From an uncultured Pseudoalteromonas sp. (GTDB lineage Bacteria > Pseudomonadota > Gammaproteobacteria > Enterobacterales > Alteromonadaceae), in the NCBI GenBank assembly GCA_947493455.1, contig CANLRB010000001.1, positions 857,395 to 921,394 of the forward strand: a stretch of 64,000 bases of DNA. The letters are read 5' to 3'. Below are positions 47,032-54,815 of the stretch, in pieces (the stretch's first letter is position 1; the number at the start of each line of letters is the position of its first letter). The notes beneath the pieces were generated by a model. It was not told the origin of the DNA. It saw only the letters and a program-made list of their open reading frames with translations, and made no database searches. Made by a program: the position numbers and the translations under genes.

Positions 47032-49461
47032 TCATAAAGTTCTAAAAATATCACTCGGTGGCTCAGCCACAATTCGTTTTAACGGCAAATACATTGCACA
47101 TAGGCATACCACCAACATTAGTACTACCGAGCTAAACATTGCCACAGCTAAATCATCCCCATTACTTTGATTTAAAATAACAAACCAAACGACTAAAACA
47201 ATCGCTTGCGCAATACTCAACGCGATAAACAACGGCTTAAGTTGTCTTTTCAATTCTGTTTTAATTAGATTTGCACCACGCATCCCAAGTGCCAGTTTAA
47301 CCGCCACAATACGACGACGATTTGCAAAGTAAAATGAAATGACACCGTAAACACCGAGAAAAGCGAGCAGTAAACTGACAATAGAAAACAGCAGAGTAAC
47401 AACGATGAGTTGTTTGTCCGTGCTTATTTGAGCATCATATATTTGCGATACCGGTAACAAATAATCGATATACGCATTTGGTAACCCGCGTGTTAAAGCA
47501 CATCTCATATTTGCTTTAGTTTCATTAAATTTGACTAAGATATTTCGCTGCCACGCTTGATACGGTAGATAAATATCATACCCTTGCTCACGATTAAACG
47601 AGCCATTACCCGGTAAAAACGAATCTTGCACAACGCCGATAATTTCGTACTGGGTATCCTGTTGCCAATAAACACGCGTGCCTACCACGTTGCAGCCGTT
47701 ACAAATCAAATCGGCAGCGCTTTGGCTCACCACGATGACCGCATCATTTTGTTCAATGTGACGTTTTGAAAACACCTTACCTGACAATACGTCTAATCCT
47801 AAAAGCGAAAAATAATCGCCAGTGACATAGTTAACAGGAAATAAACTAATCGGATTTCGTTGTATATCTTCAAGCACAATACTCATTGTATTATTAGCCG
47901 GCGACGAATAGACAGGTTGCACCCAAGCAACATTATCTAACTGTTCTACAAGCGGGATAACTTGGTTAACAATTGCCTCATTATATTTGATTGAGTTTTC
48001 AGTATTAATCGCTGAAACCGACATAATATGCAGCCCAGTGTCATCAAACCCAAACGGTTGAATGACGGTTCGGTAACTAATTAGAAGCGCATAAAGTGCG
48101 GCACACACAATAAGTGTAGCCAATGTAATTTGAACTGTATTTGAGAATACAAACTGCTTATGAGATGAACTCTGCGCCGAACTTCGACTACTTTGATACA
48201 ACCGCATCACTAACGTTTGATACTGCAATCCACTATACGATGCATACGCAAACACCCAGCTTAGTATTAACCCCATTACAAATGAAAATAGCCAAGATAA
48301 AGCGCCCAAGTTTAATTCGTCACTTCTCGCGATGTAATCGTTCGCGATCACTTTAAAGAGTTCGATGAGCCAAGCACAAATCAATAAGCCCCCCAGACTC
48401 GCGATAAGTAATAAAATAAAGGACTCGATAAATGTAATCCTAAATAAATAGCTGCGCCGTGCACCAAGTGCAGCTTGTATCGCAAACGAATGCTGCTTTT
48501 GTTTGACCCTAACCAAAAACAAACTGTAAATATTGCTGCATGCCATTATCAGCAGACCACTAAATACAAGCAATAACAGCAGTGCAAAGGTTTTACTACT
48601 ATCTATCTCTCGACTACGCAAAGAGGTAGCGATAGCTCCAAACTCAGTGTATTGCTCGCTATACCCGCTACTTTTTAACTCCGCTTGATACGCCGAGTTG
48701 AGCAATTTTGACAATATTGTTTGGCTATTAAATTGACTCACATGAATATGTCGTAATGCAAGTGTCACAATTTCAGATTTGGGCACGAACCAATTATTGG
48801 CGTCATACTGACTGTAATTATGAAAGGTCCAAGGCATCCACACATCACTGCGCGCATTAAAAATGTAAGGCTCAACAAAGTGCGATGCCATCACGCCGAT
48901 AATACGAATTGCCTGCTCATTTATCATGAGTGTTTTGCCTATAACCTTATTATCAAGACCAAGCACATCACGCCACAGGGTATACGAAATCACAGCCACA
49001 GGTCGTTTATTTTCAATATCTTGAGCACTAAGATAAGCGCCAAGATGCATCGGTGGTTCGAGCATGTCAAAATATTCAGACGTCGTGTAACTAATCACTA
49101 GCCGATTGAAATACGTGTTATCTTGTTTTACTGCTTCTTTACGCTGAGCAATGATGGTGACATTTGAAAATACATCGCTTAGCTTATCGTGTCGCTGCTG
49201 ATACGTATGCTCTGTCCCAACGAGGGTAGAGCCGTGACCATCGCTAATTTGGTGCTCATCTTTTAAGCTGTGTGTAAATACGGTGAGCTGTTCGTAATTT
49301 TTTTGGCTAACAGGTGCAAAGAGCAATGAATAGTTTAACGTGACCGCAAACGTTAACGTTCCGAGTGCCAAAGACAAGGTGATACACACCGTCAGACTAT
49401 ATGACCGACTCTTTGCCAAGCTCGACAAAGCAAAATAGCACTGCTTTACAAAACGAGTCAT
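47032..49461 (-). CDS. MacB/FtsX-family ABC transporter permease (duplicated FtsX architecture)
   Basis: 809 residues. An N-terminal helix (about 20-40), a MacB-type periplasmic core (VTIIAQRKEAVKQDN, LMINEQAIRIIGVM), three helices (about 295-410), a fourth near 435-455, a second periplasmic core (VYWQQDTQYEIIGVVQDSFLP) and three C-terminal helices (about 675-800). This is the full two-half FtsX permease of the ABC-type mechanotransmission group. It overlaps the ATPase stop by 4 nt. It has no efflux-channel adaptor (MacA) next to it. The substrate could be a lipoprotein or peptide. Confidence 0.88.
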   Translation of the reverse strand: MTRFVKQCYFALSSLAKSRSYSLTVCITLSLALGTLTFAVTLNYSLLFAPVSQKNYEQLTVFTHSLKDEHQISDGHGSTLVGTEHTYQQRHDKLSDVFSNVTIIAQRKEAVKQDNTYFNRLVISYTTSEYFDMLEPPMHLGAYLSAQDIENKRPVAVISYTLWRDVLGLDNKVIGKTLMINEQAIRIIGVMASHFVEPYIFNARSDVWMPWTFHNYSQYDANNWFVPKSEIVTLALRHIHVSQFNSQTILSKLLNSAYQAELKSSGYSEQYTEFGAIATSLRSREIDSSKTFALLLLLVFSGLLIMACSNIYSLFLVRVKQKQHSFAIQAALGARRSYLFRITFIESFILLLIASLGGLLICAWLIELFKVIANDYIARSDELNLGALSWLFSFVMGLILSWVFAYASYSGLQYQTLVMRLYQSSRSSAQSSSHKQFVFSNTVQITLATLIVCAALYALLISYRTVIQPFGFDDTGLHIMSVSAINTENSIKYNEAIVNQVIPLVEQLDNVAWVQPVYSSPANNTMSIVLEDIQRNPISLFPVNYVTGDYFSLLGLDVLSGKVFSKRHIEQNDAVIVVSQSAADLICNGCNVVGTRVYWQQDTQYEIIGVVQDSFLPGNGSFNREQGYDIYLPYQAWQRNILVKFNETKANMRCALTRGLPNAYIDYLLPVSQIYDAQISTDKQLIVVTLLFSIVSLLLAFLGVYGVISFYFANRRRIVAVKLALGMRGANLIKTELKRQLKPLFIALSIAQAIVLVVWFVILNQSNGDDLAVAMFSSVVLMLVVCLCAMYLPLKRIVAEPPSDIFRTL

Positions 49462-50162
49462 ATTTGCGCGTAATCTGGGTTAAGGTAGAGTACGCCATCA
49501 GCAATATATATGTGCTTAGTTGCCCGTTTTGCATAACGTAAATCGTGGGTGACCATACAAATCGTGTGGCCATTGCGATTGAGCTGTTCAAAAATACTCA
49601 TAATACGCTCCCCATTTTGACTGTCTAAATTTCCAGTCGGCTCGTCAACCAATAAGATATTTGGCTCATTCACCAATGCACGAGCAATAGCAACTCGCTG
49701 CTGCTGCCCACCCGATAGCTGATGCGGTTTTTGCTGCGCTAAATGGCCTAGCTCAACCAAACTTAAACAATACTTTACGCGCTCATCAATTTTTTTTGGC
49801 TTTTGCGGTCGGTGACTCACTTGCAACGGAAGAGCAACGTTATCGTAAACGTTTAGCTCATCAATAAGATTAAATGATTGAAAAACATAACCTATTTTAC
49901 AATTTCTCAAATCTGCCCGCTGGTCGAACGACATTAACTGGGTATCTTGCCCGCAAAATATAACCTTGCCTGATGTTACCGTATCAAGTAGCCCTAATAT
50001 CGCCAACAAACTCGACTTCCCAGCCCCCGAAGGGCCGGTAATCGAAATAAAGTCCCCGTCATTAATTGTTAAGTCAATCGCGCGCAGCGCCTGCACTTCA
50101 ACTGAACCGCCGCTAAATGTTTTATTTACGTTTTCAAGTGCAATTAAATGTTCTGTTTGCAT
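49458..50162 (-). CDS. ABC transporter ATP-binding protein, LolD/MacB type
   Basis: 234 residues from the ATG at 50162, where the conserved [16 protein letters not shown] begins. A start at 50186 would add eight unconserved residues. Walker [16 protein letters not shown]-loop in [18 protein letters not shown], signature [15 protein letters not shown], Walker [14 protein letters not shown], and switch His in CMVTHDL. It pairs with the permease at 47032. The gene is 32 bp downstream of the serine hydrolase gene. Confidence 0.95.
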   Translation of the reverse strand: MQTEHLIALENVNKTFSGGSVEVQALRAIDLTINDGDFISITGPSGAGKSSLLAILGLLDTVTSGKVIFCGQDTQLMSFDQRADLRNCKIGYVFQSFNLIDELNVYDNVALPLQVSHRPQKPKKIDERVKYCLSLVELGHLAQQKPHQLSGGQQQRVAIARALVNEPNILLVDEPTGNLDSQNGERIMSIFEQLNRNGHTICMVTHDLRYAKRATKHIYIADGVLYLNPDYAQI

Positions 50163-50194
50163 AGTATGGTTACTTATACATCTCAAGATGCGTA

Positions 50195-51550
50195 TTATTC
50201 ATTTATCTTAACCGCTGTTTGCCCGTCTAGCGACAAATTATGATACATAGTCATTTGAGTCGGCCCGTCGTGTTGTGTGTTTATAACAAAGTAACTCAAA
50301 CTATTCGGATAGAAAAAACGATTATTCGACATTGGGATGACCTGCATTGCTTGCCCATTTTCTCGCTTCGTAAAATAATTCCCGTCTTTTTCAAATAAGG
50401 TACGTGTAGCGGTATCATTGATTTTATAGTGCCCAAGCAGTGAACTGATTTTGTTTACATCAGTTTTCCCCTTTTTAAACGAAGGAATAGGCAAGTTCAT
50501 TGATACCGCCGCAAGGTGTCGTAAGATATCTTGAGGACGACATGAATCAAAGTTGCATAGCACGCTAACAAACAATTCATGATCAGGAAAATACGCTTGG
50601 CTGTTGCGAAACCCCGGAATGATCCCGCCATGAATCGTCATCTTTTCATTTGCCAACGATCCGTTCATTAATCCATAGCCAAAGCGTGCAACCTCACCGC
50701 TGCTAAGCTTAAATGGCGTCGCCATTTGTTGATAACTTTGTGTCGATATCAGTGTGCCATCGGCAAGGGCACGATACCATTTACTTAAATCAAGTGTGGT
50801 CGAGAAAATATTGCCAGTTCCTACTCCCCAAGAAAAATCAATCGCCTGCGCCGCGATACTGCGACCATTATGTCTACTATATCCCGACGCACGTCGCGCC
50901 ATCAATTGACCATCACCGACATAGCTCGACATCATATTTAACGGTTTAAAAATGCGTGTCTTTATAAATTCGGCATAAGATAACCCCGACACATTTTCAA
51001 TAATTTTAGCTAACAACACATAGCCATTATTCGAGTACCGCGCCCGCTCGCCAGCTCGATGTGCGTTGGGTACCTGCTTTATGCGCTCGATTAAATCATC
51101 AAACGCAATGTGTGTTCGGATCTCGTTACCTATAATGTTTGTATCATTAATATAGTCACCAAGCCCTGCCGTATGCGATAGCAATTGCGCGATTGTTGCA
51201 TCTTTAACTATTTCATCAAATCCATCAATGTACAGCGCCGCCTTATGATCAAGAGACAGTTTGTCTGACTCAACCAGCATCATAATCGCAGCTGCTGTAA
51301 ACTGTTTAGTTAAAGATGCGATAGGAAACACGCTCGACGGTGAAAGCAGGGCATTGTGTTCCAAATTGGCAAGCCCATGTGCTCCAGCATAAAGGGTTTT
51401 ATTACCTTTTGACACAATCACAGATGCGCCAGCTTCATGATGTTCTGTATAGCGTTTCAGAATACGTTGATATTCATCAATATTAACGCTCAATGCTTGG
51501 CAACTAAAACACAACCAAAAAACAACAAGAGAATATTTAAAGTTCATCAT
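50195..51550 (-). CDS. Exported class C beta-lactamase-fold serine hydrolase
   Basis: 451 residues from the ATG at 51550 (MMNFKYSLVVFWLCF gives the signal peptide). An upstream in-frame codon at 51592 is rejected because it lies inside the hairpin at 51571-51596. Catalytic motifs: SLTKQF (S-x-x-K), YSNNGY (Y-x-N) and IHGG. The family includes AmpC, D-amino-peptidases and esterases such as EstB; the residue set does not tell which. It probably acts in the periplasm. It is located between the HExxH protein and the ABC transporter and may act on the same molecule. Confidence 0.88.
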   Translation of the reverse strand: MMNFKYSLVVFWLCFSCQALSVNIDEYQRILKRYTEHHEAGASVIVSKGNKTLYAGAHGLANLEHNALLSPSSVFPIASLTKQFTAAAIMMLVESDKLSLDHKAALYIDGFDEIVKDATIAQLLSHTAGLGDYINDTNIIGNEIRTHIAFDDLIERIKQVPNAHRAGERARYSNNGYVLLAKIIENVSGLSYAEFIKTRIFKPLNMMSSYVGDGQLMARRASGYSRHNGRSIAAQAIDFSWGVGTGNIFSTTLDLSKWYRALADGTLISTQSYQQMATPFKLSSGEVARFGYGLMNGSLANEKMTIHGGIIPGFRNSQAYFPDHELFVSVLCNFDSCRPQDILRHLAAVSMNLPIPSFKKGKTDVNKISSLLGHYKINDTATRTLFEKDGNYFTKRENGQAMQVIPMSNNRFFYPNSLSYFVINTQHDGPTQMTMYHNLSLDGQTAVKINE

Positions 51551-51565
51551 ATTAGTTATCACCCG

Positions 51566-51600
51566 ATAAAATAGGTGCGTTTTATAACGCACCTATTTTT
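51566..51600 (-). terminator. Strong hairpin terminator between the HExxH gene and the serine hydrolase gene
   Basis: Perfect 11-bp stem ATAGGTGCGTT (51571-51581) with AACGCACCTAT (51586-51596), loop of 4. The minus-strand tail is TTTTAT; on the plus strand TTTTTAA. Some transcription may read through into the hydrolase-ABC-kinase genes, which otherwise have no clear promoter. Confidence 0.88.
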
Positions 51601-51602
51601 AA

Positions 51603-52367
51603 TTACTTTTCAAGAACGATATTTAGGATTTCATTCGGATGTAATTGACTCACTTCAATAATATCTTTGCCTGATTTTTGCTGTGCCTGATGCACCACAT
51701 AACGCCCTAAGCGATAACCAATCGCCATTCTTCCATCTGGGTGCATACCCGAAATCCAGTGTGAATAGTTGGCGTTTTTAGGCAGTTCCATAATTTCTAG
51801 AAGCCAATTATGCACGTTTTCTGGGTAGTCAAATGCTTTAGCAAAATACTGATTTGTATACGTTTCGGCAAATACCCCAGCAAGTCCCTCGTTAACAGTT
51901 GAAATTGGAATACCCGCAGGATTACCATATTTGTTATCGATCATAGTCCACCCCATCGCAAGGTGATGCAGCTCATGATAAACACTCGATTTTAACGCAG
52001 CGTTAGCAGCGCCCACGACACCGCCCTTTGCTTGCGTCGATAAGTGATAAGACACTTCACCCGGAGCTTCGGCGCGGCCAAATACACCGCCTACAATATC
52101 AATGTTTCGATTTATGGCGTTTACTTGTACTTTAATTGGGCCTGTCAATTGCGGAAGTAATGCACGGACTTCATTGGTCGAGTCAATAATAATTTTCGAA
52201 ATCTCATTACGCTCTTGCTCTGTAAACGCGTGTACGTCATTTGAAAACTGAATATTAATATCGTCAACTTGCTTGACCGCTTTATGTGTTGTTGCTTTTA
52301 CTGTTGCTTCAGCGTTGTACATTGTCATGCTAAGCGCAAGCGCTGTTAATAAGCTAATCATTTTCAT
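51603..52367 (-). CDS. Exported HExxH zinc-protease-like protein
   Basis: 254 residues with signal peptide (about 1-21, AEA cleavage). Zinc motif HELHHLAMGWTM (H-E-x-x-H), with VNEGLAGVFAETY about 35 residues further carrying a glutamate as the possible third ligand, so a gluzincin-type site. This pattern resembles predicted Zn-dependent proteases of the DUF2268 kind. No activity can be claimed. Transcription should start near 52441 from the sigma-54-type promoter at 52452-52467. It is the promoter-proximal gene of the cluster that ends with the sigma-54 activator and kinase. Confidence 0.72.
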   Translation of the reverse strand: MKMISLLTALALSMTMYNAEATVKATTHKAVKQVDDINIQFSNDVHAFTEQERNEISKIIIDSTNEVRALLPQLTGPIKVQVNAINRNIDIVGGVFGRAEAPGEVSYHLSTQAKGGVVGAANAALKSSVYHELHHLAMGWTMIDNKYGNPAGIPISTVNEGLAGVFAETYTNQYFAKAFDYPENVHNWLLEIMELPKNANYSHWISGMHPDGRMAIGYRLGRYVVHQAQQKSGKDIIEVSQLHPNEILNIVLEK

Positions 52368-52451
52368 AACTACATCCTCTATTCGCGCAGCGCGCGTCTC
52401 TATTTAATCGCTGACAAATTACATTTCTTGTCAGTATCTAATCAGAGATAG

Positions 52452-52467
52452 AGCAAATGGCATTCCA
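52452..52467 (-). promoter_or_regulatory. Sigma-54 (RpoN) -24/-12 promoter
   Basis: On the minus strand: TGGAATGCCATTTGCT, against the consensus TGGCACG-N4-TTGCW. The invariant GG and GC are both present with the correct 10-bp spacing, and only two consensus positions differ. The predicted start is near 52441, about 74 nt before the HExxH gene ATG. An NtrC-type activator is encoded in the same cluster (45637). Confidence 0.8.
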
Positions 52468-52515
52468 AATGTATAAACTACTGTTTTAGTGTGATTTTAT
52501 AGTGAAAGTATGGTT

Positions 52516-52532
52516 TTTATCGAATCGATAAA
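52516..52532. promoter_or_regulatory. 17-bp perfect palindrome, candidate enhancer site for the sigma-54 activator
   Basis: TTTATCGA-A-TCGATAAA (52516-52532) is centred about 83 bp upstream of the predicted sigma-54 start, the normal position for an NtrC-family activator site. Confidence 0.65.
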
Positions 52533-52550
52533 CTCAACGTTTTTTACATA

Positions 52551-52570
52551 TTCGTAAGGAATTTTACGAA
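52551..52570. promoter_or_regulatory. Second inverted repeat upstream of the sigma-54 promoter
   Basis: TTCGTAA (52551-52557) and TTACGAA (52564-52570), 6-bp gap. It could be a further regulator site or a hairpin. It differs in sequence from the palindrome at 52516-52532. Confidence 0.4.
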
Positions 52571-52626
52571 ATTAAAGAAAGGTGTGTTGTTAAACAAACT
52601 GGAATAAGCGGTGTTTAAAAAGAGTT

Positions 52627-52647
52627 AAAAGGCGCACAGCGCCTTTT
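52627..52647 (-). terminator. Terminator after the GNAT gene
   Basis: AAAAGGCGC (52627-52635), loop ACA, GCGCCTTTT (52639-52647), about 10 bp beyond the GNAT stop. On the minus strand the last stem bases form the T-tract. Confidence 0.8.
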
Positions 52648-52656
52648 ACGTTAGCC

Positions 52657-53178
52657 TTAAAGTAACTTATACATATACGTTGTCGCAGAAAGTCTATCGC
52701 CTTGTGGGTCTTGGGCATACATTGGAATTTGGCCAGCAATGCTAAACCCGAGTCCCTCGTATAAATATTGTGATGGGTCGCCTGAGCGCGTATCTAACAT
52801 AACCAGCTTCATATTTTCAGCTGTTGCAGCATTCAACACGTCATTCATCAGTTTTCTTCCGATACCGCGACGGCGCGCCTTAGTATGCACAATCAATTTT
52901 GCAATTTCACAGCGATGCGGTTGATTTGCTGCGCTGACAAACTGTAACTGCACACACCCTAAAACCGCCTCTCCTTCACGTGCAACAAACAACTGAGTTG
53001 CACCACTTTGCAGCATGGGTGATACATCATCTAACCAGTATGGTGCAATCTGGCTCATAGATAACGGTGACAAAAAGCCTATGGAGGCACCGTTTTCCAC
53101 CGCATCAACTACCAGCTCACACAAACCGTTGAGCATCGTTTTTAACTTATCACTATTAATTAATTCAATATTTACCAT
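52657..53178 (-). CDS. GNAT-family N-acetyltransferase
   Basis: 173 residues. The acetyl-CoA-binding motif is in CEIAKLIVHTKARRRGIGRKLMNDVLNAA (R/Q-x-x-G-x-G/A as RRRGIG). VLGCVQLQF, LVMLDTRSGDPSQYLYEGLGF and ATTYMYKLL complete the fold. Substrate unknown. It is a single gene between two terminators, so monocistronic. Confidence 0.92.
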   Translation of the reverse strand: MVNIELINSDKLKTMLNGLCELVVDAVENGASIGFLSPLSMSQIAPYWLDDVSPMLQSGATQLFVAREGEAVLGCVQLQFVSAANQPHRCEIAKLIVHTKARRRGIGRKLMNDVLNAATAENMKLVMLDTRSGDPSQYLYEGLGFSIAGQIPMYAQDPQGDRLSATTYMYKLL

Positions 53179-53301
53179 TACTTACTACTTATTTTGAATA
53201 TTTAGTAGGCCCTTGTTTGCTATTTAAATAACCAGCAACAAGCGCCTGTTTAATCTCTTACAAGCGGTGAATAGCAATTTTCGAACCAATAAGGTCGAAG
53301 T

Positions 53302-53334
53302 AAAAAACGCATCGACAAACTTGTGTTGATGCGC
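53302..53334 (-). terminator. Terminator after yegD
   Basis: Minus strand: GCGCATCAACA, short loop, TGTCGATGCG with one mismatch, then TTTTTTAC. It lies about 30 bp beyond the yegD stop. Confidence 0.75.
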
Positions 53335-53360
53335 AACTACTTCATTGAGTTTGTTATTTT

Positions 53361-54725
53361 TTATGAATAAATTTTATTTGCCCACTGAGTAAGGCCGGCC
53401 GTGACACTACCAAAGTTATCGCCGTTTAGAATTGGAATTTCACCAAGGGCCGCGGTTAACGCAGACTTAATGACAGGTGACTGCGCACTACCGCCGGTTA
53501 AATAAATCACATCGGGCGCTACACCTGCTTGTTTTATCGCGTCCTGAGCAAGGCTCACCATGCTTTTGATATTGTCATTAATTGCATCGTTAAACTCAGA
53601 AAACGCGATATTTAAATCTAAGTCCTGTTCAATAAATGCCAGCTCACGGCTAGTTACTGCGCTATCCGAGAGCGCAATTTTCGCCAATTCACCTTGTCTA
53701 ACTAGCTGATGTGACAGCTTGTTTTGTTGCACCTTGATTAGTCTTGATAATAAATCAGGCGATTCGACGTCGCGTAACATAGTGGTCAAAAGACGCGCAT
53801 TTTGTGCACTATAAAATTCTGTTTGCAGATGAATATCGTTTATTTTACACGCCTGCCAATAGGGTTGATTTGGCATAGGTAAACCTGATTTCAGCTCTGT
53901 GCCAAGGCCGAGCAATGGCATAATCGTATGATATGTAAGGGCAATATCTAAGTCGTTGCCGCCTACTCGTTTACCACTATGCGCTAAAAAGTCGTGGCTT
54001 CGATCCGCTTTCTCACGGTAGTCAGGACCCATTTTGACAAACGAGCAATCACTTGTACCCCCACCAATATCAACAACCAGCACGTTTTTGTTGTCATTGA
54101 GCTTAGCTTCAAAGTCAATGCCCGCAGCAAGTGGCTCATATAAAAACTCAACCTCTTTAAATCCGGCACGTTTCGCGGCGCGAGTGAGAATTGACACCGC
54201 CTGCGCATTACTTTGCTCACCGCCAATTGCCTGAAAGTTCACAGGACGACCAATCACGGTATGCGTTAACGCGTGCCCAATTGCGCTCTCTGCACGTTTT
54301 TTTATATTCATGATCATGGCACAGGCAATATCTTCAAAAAAATCGATTTGCTGTGGTTTTAATCCAATTGCACCAAAAAAGGATTTCGGTGATTTAACAA
54401 AAAACCCCTCTTCGGGAAAATCAATGTACTCCTCGATTGCTGCGCGCCCGATCGCAAGCCCAGATTCACTTGCCGAAAGACCAAGGTCACTGCGAATTGC
54501 ATGCACCCCTGCCAATAAATGTTGGCGAGATGATTGATATTCCCCCTTTTGCTGTGGGCACGCAATGTGCGCATTAACATAGTCCACAATTAGCTGATTA
54601 TGCTGCGCATACAACGTGGATGGTAAATACGGTTTGCCATTTTCAAGAGGAATGAGTCTAATTTCACTATCACTCAATTGACCCATAGCACAATTAGAAC
54701 TGCCATAATCAAACCCAACTATCAT
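53361..54725 (-). CDS. yegD: YegD-like Hsp70-family protein
   Basis: 454 residues, matching E. coli YegD (450), far shorter than DnaK because the substrate-binding domain is missing. Nucleotide-binding motifs: MIVGFDYGSSNCAMG (phosphate 1), NVLVVDIGGGTSDCSFV (phosphate 2) and VIYLTGGSAQSPVI (adenosine). It is a predicted ATP-dependent chaperone-like protein of unknown client. It is monocistronic. Confidence 0.93.
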   Translation of the reverse strand: MIVGFDYGSSNCAMGQLSDSEIRLIPLENGKPYLPSTLYAQHNQLIVDYVNAHIACPQQKGEYQSSRQHLLAGVHAIRSDLGLSASESGLAIGRAAIEEYIDFPEEGFFVKSPKSFFGAIGLKPQQIDFFEDIACAMIMNIKKRAESAIGHALTHTVIGRPVNFQAIGGEQSNAQAVSILTRAAKRAGFKEVEFLYEPLAAGIDFEAKLNDNKNVLVVDIGGGTSDCSFVKMGPDYREKADRSHDFLAHSGKRVGGNDLDIALTYHTIMPLLGLGTELKSGLPMPNQPYWQACKINDIHLQTEFYSAQNARLLTTMLRDVESPDLLSRLIKVQQNKLSHQLVRQGELAKIALSDSAVTSRELAFIEQDLDLNIAFSEFNDAINDNIKSMVSLAQDAIKQAGVAPDVIYLTGGSAQSPVIKSALTAALGEIPILNGDNFGSVTAGLTQWANKIYS

Positions 54726-54815
54726 ACTGACCTCGCACGCTAAAAAAAGGCCGCGAAGATTAGCACATATTTGAGTTTTGAATCGAGTTATTTTTTACCT
54801 AATAAGGTGATCCGT

